Source: a virus
Length of the DNA stretch: 35,049 bases
IMG/VR virus record: IMGVR_UViG_3300047510_000744
Coordinates: 1-35,049 of that record
Strand: one strand, 5' to 3'
In this document: one piece after another, positions 27,585 through 34,398 of the stretch
How the letters are laid out: each line of letters starts with the position of its first letter
How positions within the stretch are numbered: the stretch's first letter is position 1
The notes under the pieces: model-generated
Told to the model about the DNA's origin: nothing
Database searches by the model: none
The model's input: only the letters and a program-made list of their open reading frames with translations
Translations under genes and position numbers: made by a program

Positions 27585-29108
27585 ATGGCAGTAAATAATA
27601 ACACTACCAAATACTTTAGTGGAAATGTATCGATTAGTTTATCTCAACTGAGAGATACATTCAGAGGAAATACTGGAGCAGTATCTCTTAGTGAATTTAA
27701 AAGAAAAACAACAGATACAACATCGGCACCATACATTTATGATGCTACTGAAAATGCTAATGTTCCTACATCAGACTCAAATCTAGCATTTAGTAAGTAT
27801 AGAGATACTGTAAAAGAGATTGTTTTAACACAATCAGATACTAATGAAGATGTAAGTGTAGATTCTTTTACAACTCAATGGAATAGTAATTTCGGTAAAG
27901 TAATTCCCAAAAAATTTGAAGTTACTGGAACTTGTGGTGCAACATCCACGGCAAATGCAGCACTAACAGTTAATTCAAATCTTTCTGGAAAATTAAAAGT
28001 ATCATTGTCTTCTAATGGTAAAATATATGGTCAGGGGGGAACTGGTGGAGCAACCCCTGGCGGAGCAGGGAATCCTGGTGGAAATGCTATTTTAATATCT
28101 CAGAATGGAGTTACTGTAGAAGGAACTGCTGGAGAAATAAGGGGAGGTGGCGGCGGTGGTGCAGGCGGTAATCCTGGGCAAGCTGGAGGTCAAGGTCAAG
28201 CAGGTCAAACAGGAATTGCTGGTCAACCTGGAGGTGCTGGGGGTCAAGGGCAGGCAGGTCAAACAGGAACTGCTGGAGGAGCTGGAGCAACTAACAATGT
28301 TACGTGGTTTGGGCAAGGAGATGAAACATGGAACCGAAACTGTGCTGCCAATACTCCAATTGGTAATGCAAATGCCCGAGGAATTGCAAATAGAAACAGA
28401 AATATTGGAACTGTTCGTGGCGTCGGTGGTCCTGGTGGCGTCGGTGGTCCTGGAGGAGCTGCTGGTCAAGGTGGTCCTGGTGGTTCTGGTGGCGTCGGTG
28501 GTCCTGGAGGAGCTGCTGGTCAAGGCGGTGCTGGAGGCGCTGGAGGGAATGGAGGAAGAGGTAGAGGTTATGGATATTTAATTGGCGTTTTAACAGGTAA
28601 TGCTGGTGGTGCTGGTGGTGCTGGCAACCCTGGCGGTGCTGCTCCAAATACTTGGCCAGGGTCTGCTGGGCAACCTGGGCAAGCTGGCAACCCTGGCGGT
28701 GCTGCTCCAAATACTTGGCCAAGTCAAAATGGTGCAGCTGGTCAAACAGAAAGTAGAAACTTAAATATTAATTATAGAGTCGGTGGAAGAAGAAATAACA
28801 ACTCAGCAAACTGCGTAAGAGTTGCTAGAAACCAAACATTTACTGCTACTGGAGGAACTGGAGCAGCTGGAGGAAGAGGTAATGCTGGAACTGCAGGGCA
28901 AACAGGGCAAACAGGTCAATCTGGCGGAAGAGGTAATGCTGGAACTGCGGGGCAAACAGGTCAAGATGGAAACAGCGGTGGAAGTGGTGGAGATTGGGGA
29001 ACTGCTGCTTCTGGTAATGCTGGAGCAGCAATAAAAAGATCAAATACAACTAACATTAATTATACTCTCTCATTTAACGGAACTACATCTGGATCAACTA
29101 CTGCATGA
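27585..29108 (+). CDS. Glycine-rich tip adhesin (gp38-like)
   Basis: 507 residues. The N terminus has paired 'SLSQLRDTF' and 'VSLSEFKRK' motifs (about 16-43), seen in other phage tail and adhesin proteins. A compact beta-type segment follows, and residues about 148-480 are extremely glycine-rich with GGxGG, GxPGG and GQxGQ phrases. Three less glycine-rich interruptions lie at about 236-278 (with Trp and Cys), 325-338 ('GRGYGYLIGVL') and 389-421. In the gp38 adhesins of T2-type phages and Salmonella phage S16, such blocks form stacked polyglycine-II helices that present variable loops to the receptor. The interruptions are the likely counterparts here. It starts one base after the giant fibre's stop, as expected for a fibre-tip protein. 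Similarity to gp38 is by composition and position, not alignment. Confidence 0.75.
   Translation: MAVNNNTTKYFSGNVSISLSQLRDTFRGNTGAVSLSEFKRKTTDTTSAPYIYDATENANVPTSDSNLAFSKYRDTVKEIVLTQSDTNEDVSVDSFTTQWNSNFGKVIPKKFEVTGTCGATSTANAALTVNSNLSGKLKVSLSSNGKIYGQGGTGGATPGGAGNPGGNAILISQNGVTVEGTAGEIRGGGGGGAGGNPGQAGGQGQAGQTGIAGQPGGAGGQGQAGQTGTAGGAGATNNVTWFGQGDETWNRNCAANTPIGNANARGIANRNRNIGTVRGVGGPGGVGGPGGAAGQGGPGGSGGVGGPGGAAGQGGAGGAGGNGGRGRGYGYLIGVLTGNAGGAGGAGNPGGAAPNTWPGSAGQPGQAGNPGGAAPNTWPSQNGAAGQTESRNLNINYRVGGRRNNNSANCVRVARNQTFTATGGTGAAGGRGNAGTAGQTGQTGQSGGRGNAGTAGQTGQDGNSGGSGGDWGTAASGNAGAAIKRSNTTNINYTLSFNGTTSGSTTA
28188..28985 (+). repeat. Triplet-register repeats in the glycine-rich adhesin
   Basis: Four duplicated blocks: 'GQGQAGQTG' with copies at 28188 and 28242 (offset 54); 'GVGGPGGAAGQGG' with DNA copies at 28432 and 28486 (offset 54); 'GNPGGAAPNTWP' with a 38-base identical copy at 28621 and 28684 (offset 63); and 'GRGNAGTAGQTGQ' with copies at 28872 and 28926 (offset 54). 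All offsets are multiples of nine bases (18 or 21 residues), consistent with a structure of three residues per turn. Confidence 0.85.
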
Positions 29109-29114
29109 TAAATA
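29107..29114 (+). promoter_or_regulatory. Late promoter-like motif before the dioxygenase cluster
   Basis: GATAAATA, seven of eight bases of the T4 late element, overlaps the TGA stop of the adhesin and precedes the first dioxygenase start by 21 bases. Placement on a stop codon matches the motifs at 31592 and 34794. Confidence 0.5.
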
Positions 29115-29135
29115 ATATTACAAAGCATAAAAAAT

Positions 29136-29771
29136 ATGAAACTGATTGAACATATAGGAATTTTTGAAGACTATGTTGATAGAGAATTTTGTGATAAATT
29201 AATTGATTATTTTGAAGAACTTATTTCATCAAAATCTATCTTTACATCAGAAAATCCAGAAGAACCTTTGACAGAAGCACAACAAATTTTAAGAGAAGGT
29301 GCTTATTCTGATGGAACTGAACAATTCAGTAAAATGAGATTGGGTAGGTTAGATGAATCTATTTTCTTAAATTTACTAGATGGTAGATTTGCTGGAGAGT
29401 TATATTCTGTTTTGCAGTCAACATTTAACGAATATGTGAGAGAATATCCAACTCTAACAGATGCAAAAATTGCTACGTATGATTTAAAGATGCAAAAAAC
29501 TCCTCCTGGCGGAGGATATCATGTTTGGCATGACGAAAGATGTCAATGGGGTGTTGATCATCGTCAAGTAGTTTGGATGATATATTTAAATGATATGCCC
29601 GAGGGAGAAGCAGAGACTGAATTTTATTACCAAAAATTGAGAATAACACCAAAAGCAGGAACAGTGGTATTATGGCCAGCTGCATATACACATGTTCATA
29701 GGGGAAATATAGTATTCTCGCAAAACAAGTACGTTGTTACTGGATGGTTCTGCACGCAACCACAAGATTAA
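29136..29771 (+). CDS. 2-oxoglutarate/Fe(II) dioxygenase-like protein 1
   Basis: 211 residues. The double-stranded beta-helix core is recognisable by 'PPGGGYHVWHDE' with a metal-binding H-x-E at His132 and Glu134, then 'VVWMIYLND', and a distal 'YTHVHRGN' with His186/His188. 'NKYVVTGWF' follows, in the usual place for the 2-oxoglutarate-binding strand. This version (GGGYHVWH...THVHRG) is a type I recognise from T4-like cyanophages. The family couples decarboxylation of 2-oxoglutarate to hydroxylation of a protein or small molecule. The substrate here is unknown. Position directly after the adhesin suggests action on a virion protein. No strong Shine-Dalgarno is visible before ATG 29136. One base separates it from the next gene. 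Confidence 0.85.
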   Translation: MKLIEHIGIFEDYVDREFCDKLIDYFEELISSKSIFTSENPEEPLTEAQQILREGAYSDGTEQFSKMRLGRLDESIFLNLLDGRFAGELYSVLQSTFNEYVREYPTLTDAKIATYDLKMQKTPPGGGYHVWHDERCQWGVDHRQVVWMIYLNDMPEGEAETEFYYQKLRITPKAGTVVLWPAAYTHVHRGNIVFSQNKYVVTGWFCTQPQD

Positions 29772-29772
29772 T

Positions 29773-30357
29773 ATGATTACATATACTAATGTAGATGATG
29801 ATATTCACATTATAGATAATATTTTTTCGCACAAAGAAGTATCTGATATACAAAATTACGCAGAAAATAAAAATAACTATTCTATTTGTGGAGATGCTTC
29901 TCAACGAATATACACATTTGCTGCTACAGATTTACTAGAAAATTTTGATGATCATCAAAAAAATATTTTAAATAAAATTGAAGATCGATTGAATTTAAAA
30001 TTACCAAAATTTAATAGAGTTATAACTAATTGTTTTGGTATAAATGATTTTTGTGATATGCATGTAGACGATCCAGATATGCATGGAGTTACTTTTTTAC
30101 TTTACTGTAATAAAGAATGGCATAATCATTGGTCGGGAGAAACATATTTTTCAGCAGAAAAAGATTACATTTATGCAACATCTATTTTACCAAAACCAGG
30201 AAGAGTAGTAATATCTCCATCATATATACATCATGGAAGTAGAGCACCTTCACAATTTATAAGGTGCAAGGGAAGAATTACGATGGCATTTCAATCTTCT
30301 TCCGATATCTCAGAAAAATGGTATGAAAAAAATAAACAAAATTTGAAATTATTATGA
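29773..30357 (+). CDS. 2-oxoglutarate/Fe(II) dioxygenase-like protein 2
   Basis: 194 residues from ATG 29773. A longer version from 29734 would overlap the upstream gene by 38 bases and add 13 residues without family character, so the later start, one base after the previous stop, is preferred. Metal motif H-x-D at His97 and Asp99 ('CDMHVDDP'), then 'HGVTFLLYCN', distal His153/His154 in 'SYIHHGSRAP', and Arg168 in 'GRITMAF' as the likely 2-oxoglutarate ligand. The protein is poorly alignable to its neighbours outside these motifs. It ends with an ATGA overlap to the next gene. Substrate unknown. Confidence 0.78.
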   Translation: MITYTNVDDDIHIIDNIFSHKEVSDIQNYAENKNNYSICGDASQRIYTFAATDLLENFDDHQKNILNKIEDRLNLKLPKFNRVITNCFGINDFCDMHVDDPDMHGVTFLLYCNKEWHNHWSGETYFSAEKDYIYATSILPKPGRVVISPSYIHHGSRAPSQFIRCKGRITMAFQSSSDISEKWYEKNKQNLKLL

Positions 30358-30947
30358 CTTTAAAATTAAACACAATAACTCAAAAATATGAGTGCGTTTG
30401 GCATTTTACCAAATTACCAGAAGAATTTTGCAATTCTATAGAAAATGATTTGAATAAGTATATTTCAGAAGATTCATTAAGATACGGAACAGTTGGATCT
30501 GATAACGTATTAAATGAAAAAATACGAAAAAATAAAATTTGTTTTTTTGATGATAATCATTGGGTTGCTGCTTTCATTCATTTTTATATAATGAAATCTA
30601 ATGAAGAAAATTTTAATTATGATATAACATCTTTTCAAGATAACTGTTTGCAATATACTTCATATGAAGAAGGAGAATATTATAATTGGCATGTAGATGG
30701 ATCTGTTATTTCTCCCACTGGAAAACAAAGGAAATTATCGTTCTCCCTACAATTATCAGATCCATCAGAATACGAAGGAGGAGATTTGCAGTTTTTGGAT
30801 GTTGAACAAAACAGTATGTTTTTTGCTCCAAAAGAAAGAGGAACATTAATTATATTTGATAGCAGAATAAAACATAGAGTAAAAAAAATCAAAAAAGGAA
30901 AAAGAAAATCTATAGTTGGATGGATTGAAGGACCTAGATGGAAATGA
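30354..30947 (+). CDS. 2-oxoglutarate/Fe(II) dioxygenase 3, PKHD/prolyl-hydroxylase type
   Basis: 197 residues, the most canonical of the four. Motifs: 'YYNWHVDG' with His113 and Asp115; 'RKLSFSLQLSDPSEYEGGDL', the typical strand and turn of PKHD-type and prolyl 4-hydroxylase-like enzymes; 'GTLIIFDSRIKHRV' with distal His174; and 'GKRKSIVGWIEGP' with Arg184 to bind 2-oxoglutarate. Enzymes of this group hydroxylate prolyl or lysyl residues in proteins, so it is the best candidate to act on a proline-containing virion protein. The start overlaps the upstream stop (ATGA at 30354-30357). The A-run-rich 3' end is notably AT-rich. Confidence 0.9.
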   Translation: MTLKLNTITQKYECVWHFTKLPEEFCNSIENDLNKYISEDSLRYGTVGSDNVLNEKIRKNKICFFDDNHWVAAFIHFYIMKSNEENFNYDITSFQDNCLQYTSYEEGEYYNWHVDGSVISPTGKQRKLSFSLQLSDPSEYEGGDLQFLDVEQNSMFFAPKERGTLIIFDSRIKHRVKKIKKGKRKSIVGWIEGPRWK

Positions 30948-31600
30948 AAAATTTACCTATATTAATAGAAGATTCTCTATTTGATGTCAACAAAAATATT
31001 CACATCAATGTAAAAACACCTTCGTGGGGAAATTACATAGAGGTAGATAATTTTTTTGTAAATTTTAAAAAAATTCATGAAATAGCACTTACTATGCCAT
31101 GCACAAGATTACATGGAATGTATGATGTTAAAGAAAATGGTCAAGATTATTTTGATGGTAGATCTTATTTCTATTTTCATAAAACTGTTTTATTTCACGA
31201 TGTTGTAAAAGATATCATAGAAAAAGTATATAATGTAAAAAATTTAACTGAACAAACACTTAATCTAGGTAATAACATTTTTACTTGGAATCAAACATGT
31301 TATGATAACAACAAAAATAATGGTTATTCTCCCCATAGTGATGGAGAAAATATTGTAGCTTGTTTATGGTATATGAATGAAGAATATGATGAAGAAGATG
31401 GAACTGGAATATATGCAAAACCTTCGTTATATTCTAAACAAAGCCCATGGATTCCTAATGACACTTTGGTTGACGTTATACAAGCAAAACCAAATAGATT
31501 AGTAATCTATGATGGAGATGTATATCATGCTGCTAAAGTAGGAAAGAGATGGATTAGTGATATCCGTCATAGTATGGTTCATTTTTTAACGTATAAATAA
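30938..31600 (+). CDS. 2-oxoglutarate/Fe(II) dioxygenase-like protein 4
   Basis: 220 residues from ATG 30938, which has AGGA five bases upstream. A second ATG at 30944 forms ATGA with the previous stop and would give 218 residues, so both starts are possible. Using the first: 'GYSPHSDGEN' gives His133 and Asp135; 'VACLWYMNE' is the core strand; 'NRLVIYDGDVYHAAKVG' gives distal His197; and 'DIRHSMVHFLTY' gives Arg210. The layout resembles DUF6445-type oxygenase-like proteins. Substrate unknown. The gene ends in a late promoter motif that overlaps its stop codon. Confidence 0.82.
   Translation: MEMKNLPILIEDSLFDVNKNIHINVKTPSWGNYIEVDNFFVNFKKIHEIALTMPCTRLHGMYDVKENGQDYFDGRSYFYFHKTVLFHDVVKDIIEKVYNVKNLTEQTLNLGNNIFTWNQTCYDNNKNNGYSPHSDGENIVACLWYMNEEYDEEDGTGIYAKPSLYSKQSPWIPNDTLVDVIQAKPNRLVIYDGDVYHAAKVGKRWISDIRHSMVHFLTYK
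31592..31599 (+). promoter_or_regulatory. T4-type late promoter motif
   Basis: Exact TATAAATA overlapping the TAA stop (31598-31600) of dioxygenase 4 and 29 bases before the ATG of the small acidic protein gene. Confidence 0.7.
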
Positions 31601-31628
31601 AAAGTCATTATTCATCAATATAGAGACA

Positions 31629-31823
31629 ATGAACACTGAAGAACTGAAGAAAAATTTTGAAGATCAACTAGCATCTGCAGAAAAGCAAATTGCTGAATTA
31701 GAAGCAAATCTTGCTAAAGCAAAAGAGTATAAAATTAAACTGCAAGGTGGTTTAGAGACTTTGGCTATTCTAAATCCACCAGCGGAAGAAGAAGCACCAG
31801 CAGAAGAAGCACCTGCTGAGTGA
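31629..31823 (+). CDS. Small acidic coiled-coil protein
   Basis: 64 residues. Residues about 4-45 have a heptad pattern rich in Glu, Lys, Leu and Ala ('FEDQLASAEKQIAELEANLA'), predicted as one coiled coil. The tail is low complexity and acidic ('EEEAPAEEAPAE'). It has its own late promoter (31592) and ends just before a hairpin terminator, so it probably forms a one-gene transcript. I recall a comparable small protein immediately upstream of gp13 in T4-like cyanophages. A chaperone or minor virion role is possible, but nothing in the sequence decides it. GAGA at 31622-31625 is a weak ribosome site. Confidence 0.8.
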   Translation: MNTEELKKNFEDQLASAEKQIAELEANLAKAKEYKIKLQGGLETLAILNPPAEEEAPAEEAPAE

Positions 31824-31831
31824 TATAAATA
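31824..31831 (+). promoter_or_regulatory. T4-type late promoter for the neck operon
   Basis: Exact TATAAATA directly after the TGA (31821-31823) of the small acidic protein gene. By T4 late-promoter spacing, transcription should begin about six to eight bases downstream (about 31837-31839), immediately before the hairpin at 31841. It would drive gp13-gp14-gp15-gp16. Confidence 0.7.
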
Positions 31832-31840
31832 GGCACCAAT

Positions 31841-31874
31841 ATCCCTACATGCTAAATACATGTAGGGATTTTTT
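31841..31874 (+). terminator. Rho-independent terminator or 5' leader hairpin
   Basis: Perfect 11-bp stem (31841-31851 with 31859-31869), seven-base loop CTAAATA, then a run of six T (31869-31874). It would terminate transcripts arriving from the dioxygenase and acidic-protein genes. Transcripts from the promoter at 31824 would carry the same hairpin at their 5' end. Confidence 0.8.
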
Positions 31875-31886
31875 ATAGGGCTTTAC

Positions 31887-32699
31887 ATGTCAGCATCAAA
31901 GCCAGCAACCAGAGAGGAGTTAAAGCAATACTGCCTCCGAGAGTTGGGCGCACCAGTTTTAGAAATCAACGTAGATAGTCAGCAGTTAGAAGACCGTATC
32001 GATGAAGCTCTGCAGTTCTTCCAAGAGCGTCATTTCGACGGTGCTGAGAGAATGTATCTGAAACATACTCTGACACAAACAGAGGTAACTCGTTTCAAAT
32101 CTAATAACATTACTCACACTGCACCTAATGGCGATACGTGGACAGAAAGAGGAAATTATTTAGAATTACCAGATTATATTATTGGCATCGAAAGAATTTT
32201 TGGTGTTACGTCAAGCAGCATTCGTGGTGACTTGTTTGGTATTGAATATCAGATCTTCCTCAACGACCTTTATGCGTTTGGATCAATTGACATTCTAAAC
32301 TACTATATGGTCAAACAGTATATCGAAACGCTCGATATGGTTCTGAATACTGGTTCATTGATTCAGTATAGGTTCACCAAGCGTAACGGTAAACTCTATA
32401 TTGACTATGATCCTGCGATGCTAACAAAAGATAAGATTCTTATTATCGATTGCTACAGAGCACTTGATCCCACAAATCTCACGAAGATCTGGAATGACTT
32501 CTGGTTGAAGCGTTATACTACGGCGTTATTCAAGCGTCAGTGGGGGCAGAACCTCATCAAGTTTAATAACGTTCAACTACCTGGCGGTGTATCACTCAAC
32601 GGTCGCCAGATCTATGAGGATGCTCTCAGAGAGATTGCAGAGATCGAAGATAAGATGATTTCTGATTACGAACTACCACCACTTGATGTAATCGGATAA
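31887..32699 (+). CDS. gp13: Neck protein gp13
   Basis: 270 residues (T4 gp13 is 309). The N terminus 'TREELKQYCLRELGAPVLEI' and the following 'QQLEDRIDEALQFFQERHFD' are characteristic of gp13 in T4-like cyanophages. The middle has 'DYIIGIERIFGV' and 'LNDLYAFGSIDILNYYM'. gp13 joins gp14 to form the head-completion neck that connects packaged head and tail. Start: ATG 31887 with AGGG six bases upstream, just after the hairpin. Its TAA overlaps the gp14 ATG (TAATG), which suggests translational coupling. Codon use and GC are visibly higher than in the dioxygenase cluster. Confidence 0.93.
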   Translation: MSASKPATREELKQYCLRELGAPVLEINVDSQQLEDRIDEALQFFQERHFDGAERMYLKHTLTQTEVTRFKSNNITHTAPNGDTWTERGNYLELPDYIIGIERIFGVTSSSIRGDLFGIEYQIFLNDLYAFGSIDILNYYMVKQYIETLDMVLNTGSLIQYRFTKRNGKLYIDYDPAMLTKDKILIIDCYRALDPTNLTKIWNDFWLKRYTTALFKRQWGQNLIKFNNVQLPGGVSLNGRQIYEDALREIAEIEDKMISDYELPPLDVIG

Positions 32700-33601
32700 T
32701 GGCAAAGAGTCAATACTTTCCCCAGTATGGCGGAAACACAGCAGAACAAACATTAGTTCAAGATCTTGTTGACGAGCAGATCAAACTGTTTGGGCAGGAT
32801 GTGATGTATGTTCCAAAAACAATGTTAATTGATAAGACTTTAAACGATGTAATTCTTTCAAAGTTTGAAGACAAGGTAACCATCGAAATGATGCTTATTA
32901 ATGTTGAGGGATTTGGTGGTTCTGGTGCCGTGGCGATGTCTAAGTTTGGTCTAAGACTAAGCGATGAGATTACATATGCTGTATCCAAAAGAAGATGGAT
33001 CAACTACGTAGAGACAGAGATTGACACAAGAGTTCCCAACAGACCAAACGAAGGTGATCTTCTTTATGTTCCAATGACAAAAAATCTATACGAGATTAAG
33101 TTTGTTGAAAGGGAAGTTCCATTTTATCAGTTAGGAAAAAACTATATTTTTTCATTGACTTGCGAACTCATTGAGAACGCAGACAACTACTTTAATACGG
33201 GAGATCCTCTCATTGATGATCTCACTCAGGAATCTCATGTCTTCCCAGTATACATGAAGACAGGTGGTTCTGGTGTTTATGAACCAGGAGAGATTGTAGA
33301 ACAAACTTATAATGTTGATGGCGATCCTGTTACTGTAACTGCTACTGTTGCAGACTGGGATCCTGCTACACGCAAGTTGAGATTGACATATATAAATGGA
33401 GTATTATCACCGAACAATCCTATAATAGGAGAAGATAGTGGTGCTGAGTGGATAGTGGATACATTCTCTACAATTGATTTTGATATTGATAATTATGATA
33501 ATGCACAAAATAAAATTTTTGAAGAAACAGCAGACGAGATACTAGATTTCACAGAAACAAATCCATTTGGTGAATATGGAGATATGGAGGATTCATTCTA
33601 A
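32699..33601 (+). CDS. gp14: Neck protein gp14
   Basis: 300 residues (T4 gp14 is 256). Matches placed by eye: 'YVPKTM' (T4 'YVPREY'), 'NEGDLLYVPMTKNLYEIKFV' (T4 '[20 protein letters not shown]') and 'PFYQLGKN' (T4 'PFYQLGQN'), plus a short acidic C terminus. The extra length is a segment at about residues 199-255 ('YEPGEIVEQTY...GEDSGAEWIVDTF') that looks like the SGA module found in the baseplate and fibre genes of this window. gp14 completes the neck with gp13. It starts within the gp13 stop (TAATG) and ends within the gp15 start (TAATG). Confidence 0.94.
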   Translation: MAKSQYFPQYGGNTAEQTLVQDLVDEQIKLFGQDVMYVPKTMLIDKTLNDVILSKFEDKVTIEMMLINVEGFGGSGAVAMSKFGLRLSDEITYAVSKRRWINYVETEIDTRVPNRPNEGDLLYVPMTKNLYEIKFVEREVPFYQLGKNYIFSLTCELIENADNYFNTGDPLIDDLTQESHVFPVYMKTGGSGVYEPGEIVEQTYNVDGDPVTVTATVADWDPATRKLRLTYINGVLSPNNPIIGEDSGAEWIVDTFSTIDFDIDNYDNAQNKIFEETADEILDFTETNPFGEYGDMEDSF

Positions 33602-34398
33602 TGTTAGGCAATTCACATTTTTATCACGAAATTATCAAAAAGAATGTAAAAGCATTTGGAACAATTTTTAATAATATTCAAATTGAAAGAAAAGATCCAG
33701 ATACAGGAGCAATCATTCGTCAAGAAAAAGTAGCACTTGCTTACGGACCAAAAAGTAAGTTCCTTGCACGTTTAGATCAAGATCCAAGCACTGAGCGTAA
33801 AGTTAGTATTACTATGCCTCGCATCTCTTTTGAGATGACTGAGATATCTTACGATCCAACAAGAAAAACTTCACCAATACAAAAATACTTTAAACAAGAC
33901 GGCAACGAAACTAGAGTTCAGTATATGCCAGTTCCATATAATTTAAGATTTGAACTAGGTATTTTATCTAAGAATCAGGATGATGCTTTACAAATACTTG
34001 AGCAAATTCTTCCTTATTTCCAACCATCATTTAACGTAACAGTTAATCTTATTCCAGAAATGGATGAGAAAAAAGATTTGCCAATTATATTGAATGGTAT
34101 TAATTACGAAGATGATTACGAAGATGATATGCTTCGTAGAAGAAGTATAACATATACATTAGATTTTATTTTAAAAACCTATCTATACGGACCAGTTTCT
34201 GATGCAGCTTTAATTCGTAAAGCAACAGTATTTGAGTCTCTTGGTGATTTTAATCAACACAAAAGAGTTCTTAAATATGAAGTATCGCCTGCAGCAAAAG
34301 AAGATTTAAATGATGATGATGTCATAGATTCTGCAGATGATGCATTAATTATGCCAGATGATGACTTTGGATTTAATGAAGGTATCGAACTACTATGA
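33601..34398 (+). CDS. gp15: Tail sheath stabiliser / tail terminator gp15
   Basis: 265 residues (T4 gp15 is 272). Conserved points: 'FGTIFNNIQI' (T4 'MGDLFSNIQI'), 'MPRISFEM' (T4 'LPRINLHL'), 'EQILPYFQPSFN' (T4 'EQILPYFQPHFN') and 'RRRSITYTLDF' (T4 'RRRIEWSLTF'). It forms a hexamer at the top of the tail, ends tail tube and sheath growth, and binds the neck. The C terminus (last about 35 residues) is strongly acidic. It is coupled to gp14 (TAATG) and to gp16 (ATGA at 34395-34398). Confidence 0.95.
   Translation: MLGNSHFYHEIIKKNVKAFGTIFNNIQIERKDPDTGAIIRQEKVALAYGPKSKFLARLDQDPSTERKVSITMPRISFEMTEISYDPTRKTSPIQKYFKQDGNETRVQYMPVPYNLRFELGILSKNQDDALQILEQILPYFQPSFNVTVNLIPEMDEKKDLPIILNGINYEDDYEDDMLRRRSITYTLDFILKTYLYGPVSDAALIRKATVFESLGDFNQHKRVLKYEVSPAAKEDLNDDDVIDSADDALIMPDDDFGFNEGIELL

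Noticed and set aside
28092-28722. Long minus-strand and alternate-frame open frames across the glycine-rich gene
   Set aside because: They are low-complexity by-products of GGT/GGA/GCT repeats and have no start signals or recognisable protein character.
28020-29030. True collagen-like (Gly-X-Y) domain in the adhesin
   Set aside because: Glycine spacing is mostly GGx or GxGG rather than strict Gly-X-Y over long stretches, so a polyglycine-II adhesin is the better reading.
29734-29772. Upstream ATG at 29734 for dioxygenase 2
   Set aside because: It would overlap the preceding gene by 38 bases and add 13 residues unlike the family. ATG 29773, one base after the previous stop, is more likely.
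30883-30905. A runs in dioxygenase 3 as a programmed frameshift site
   Set aside because: The zero frame continues into the conserved 'KSIVGW' motif and stops properly. No alternative frame gives a sensible product.
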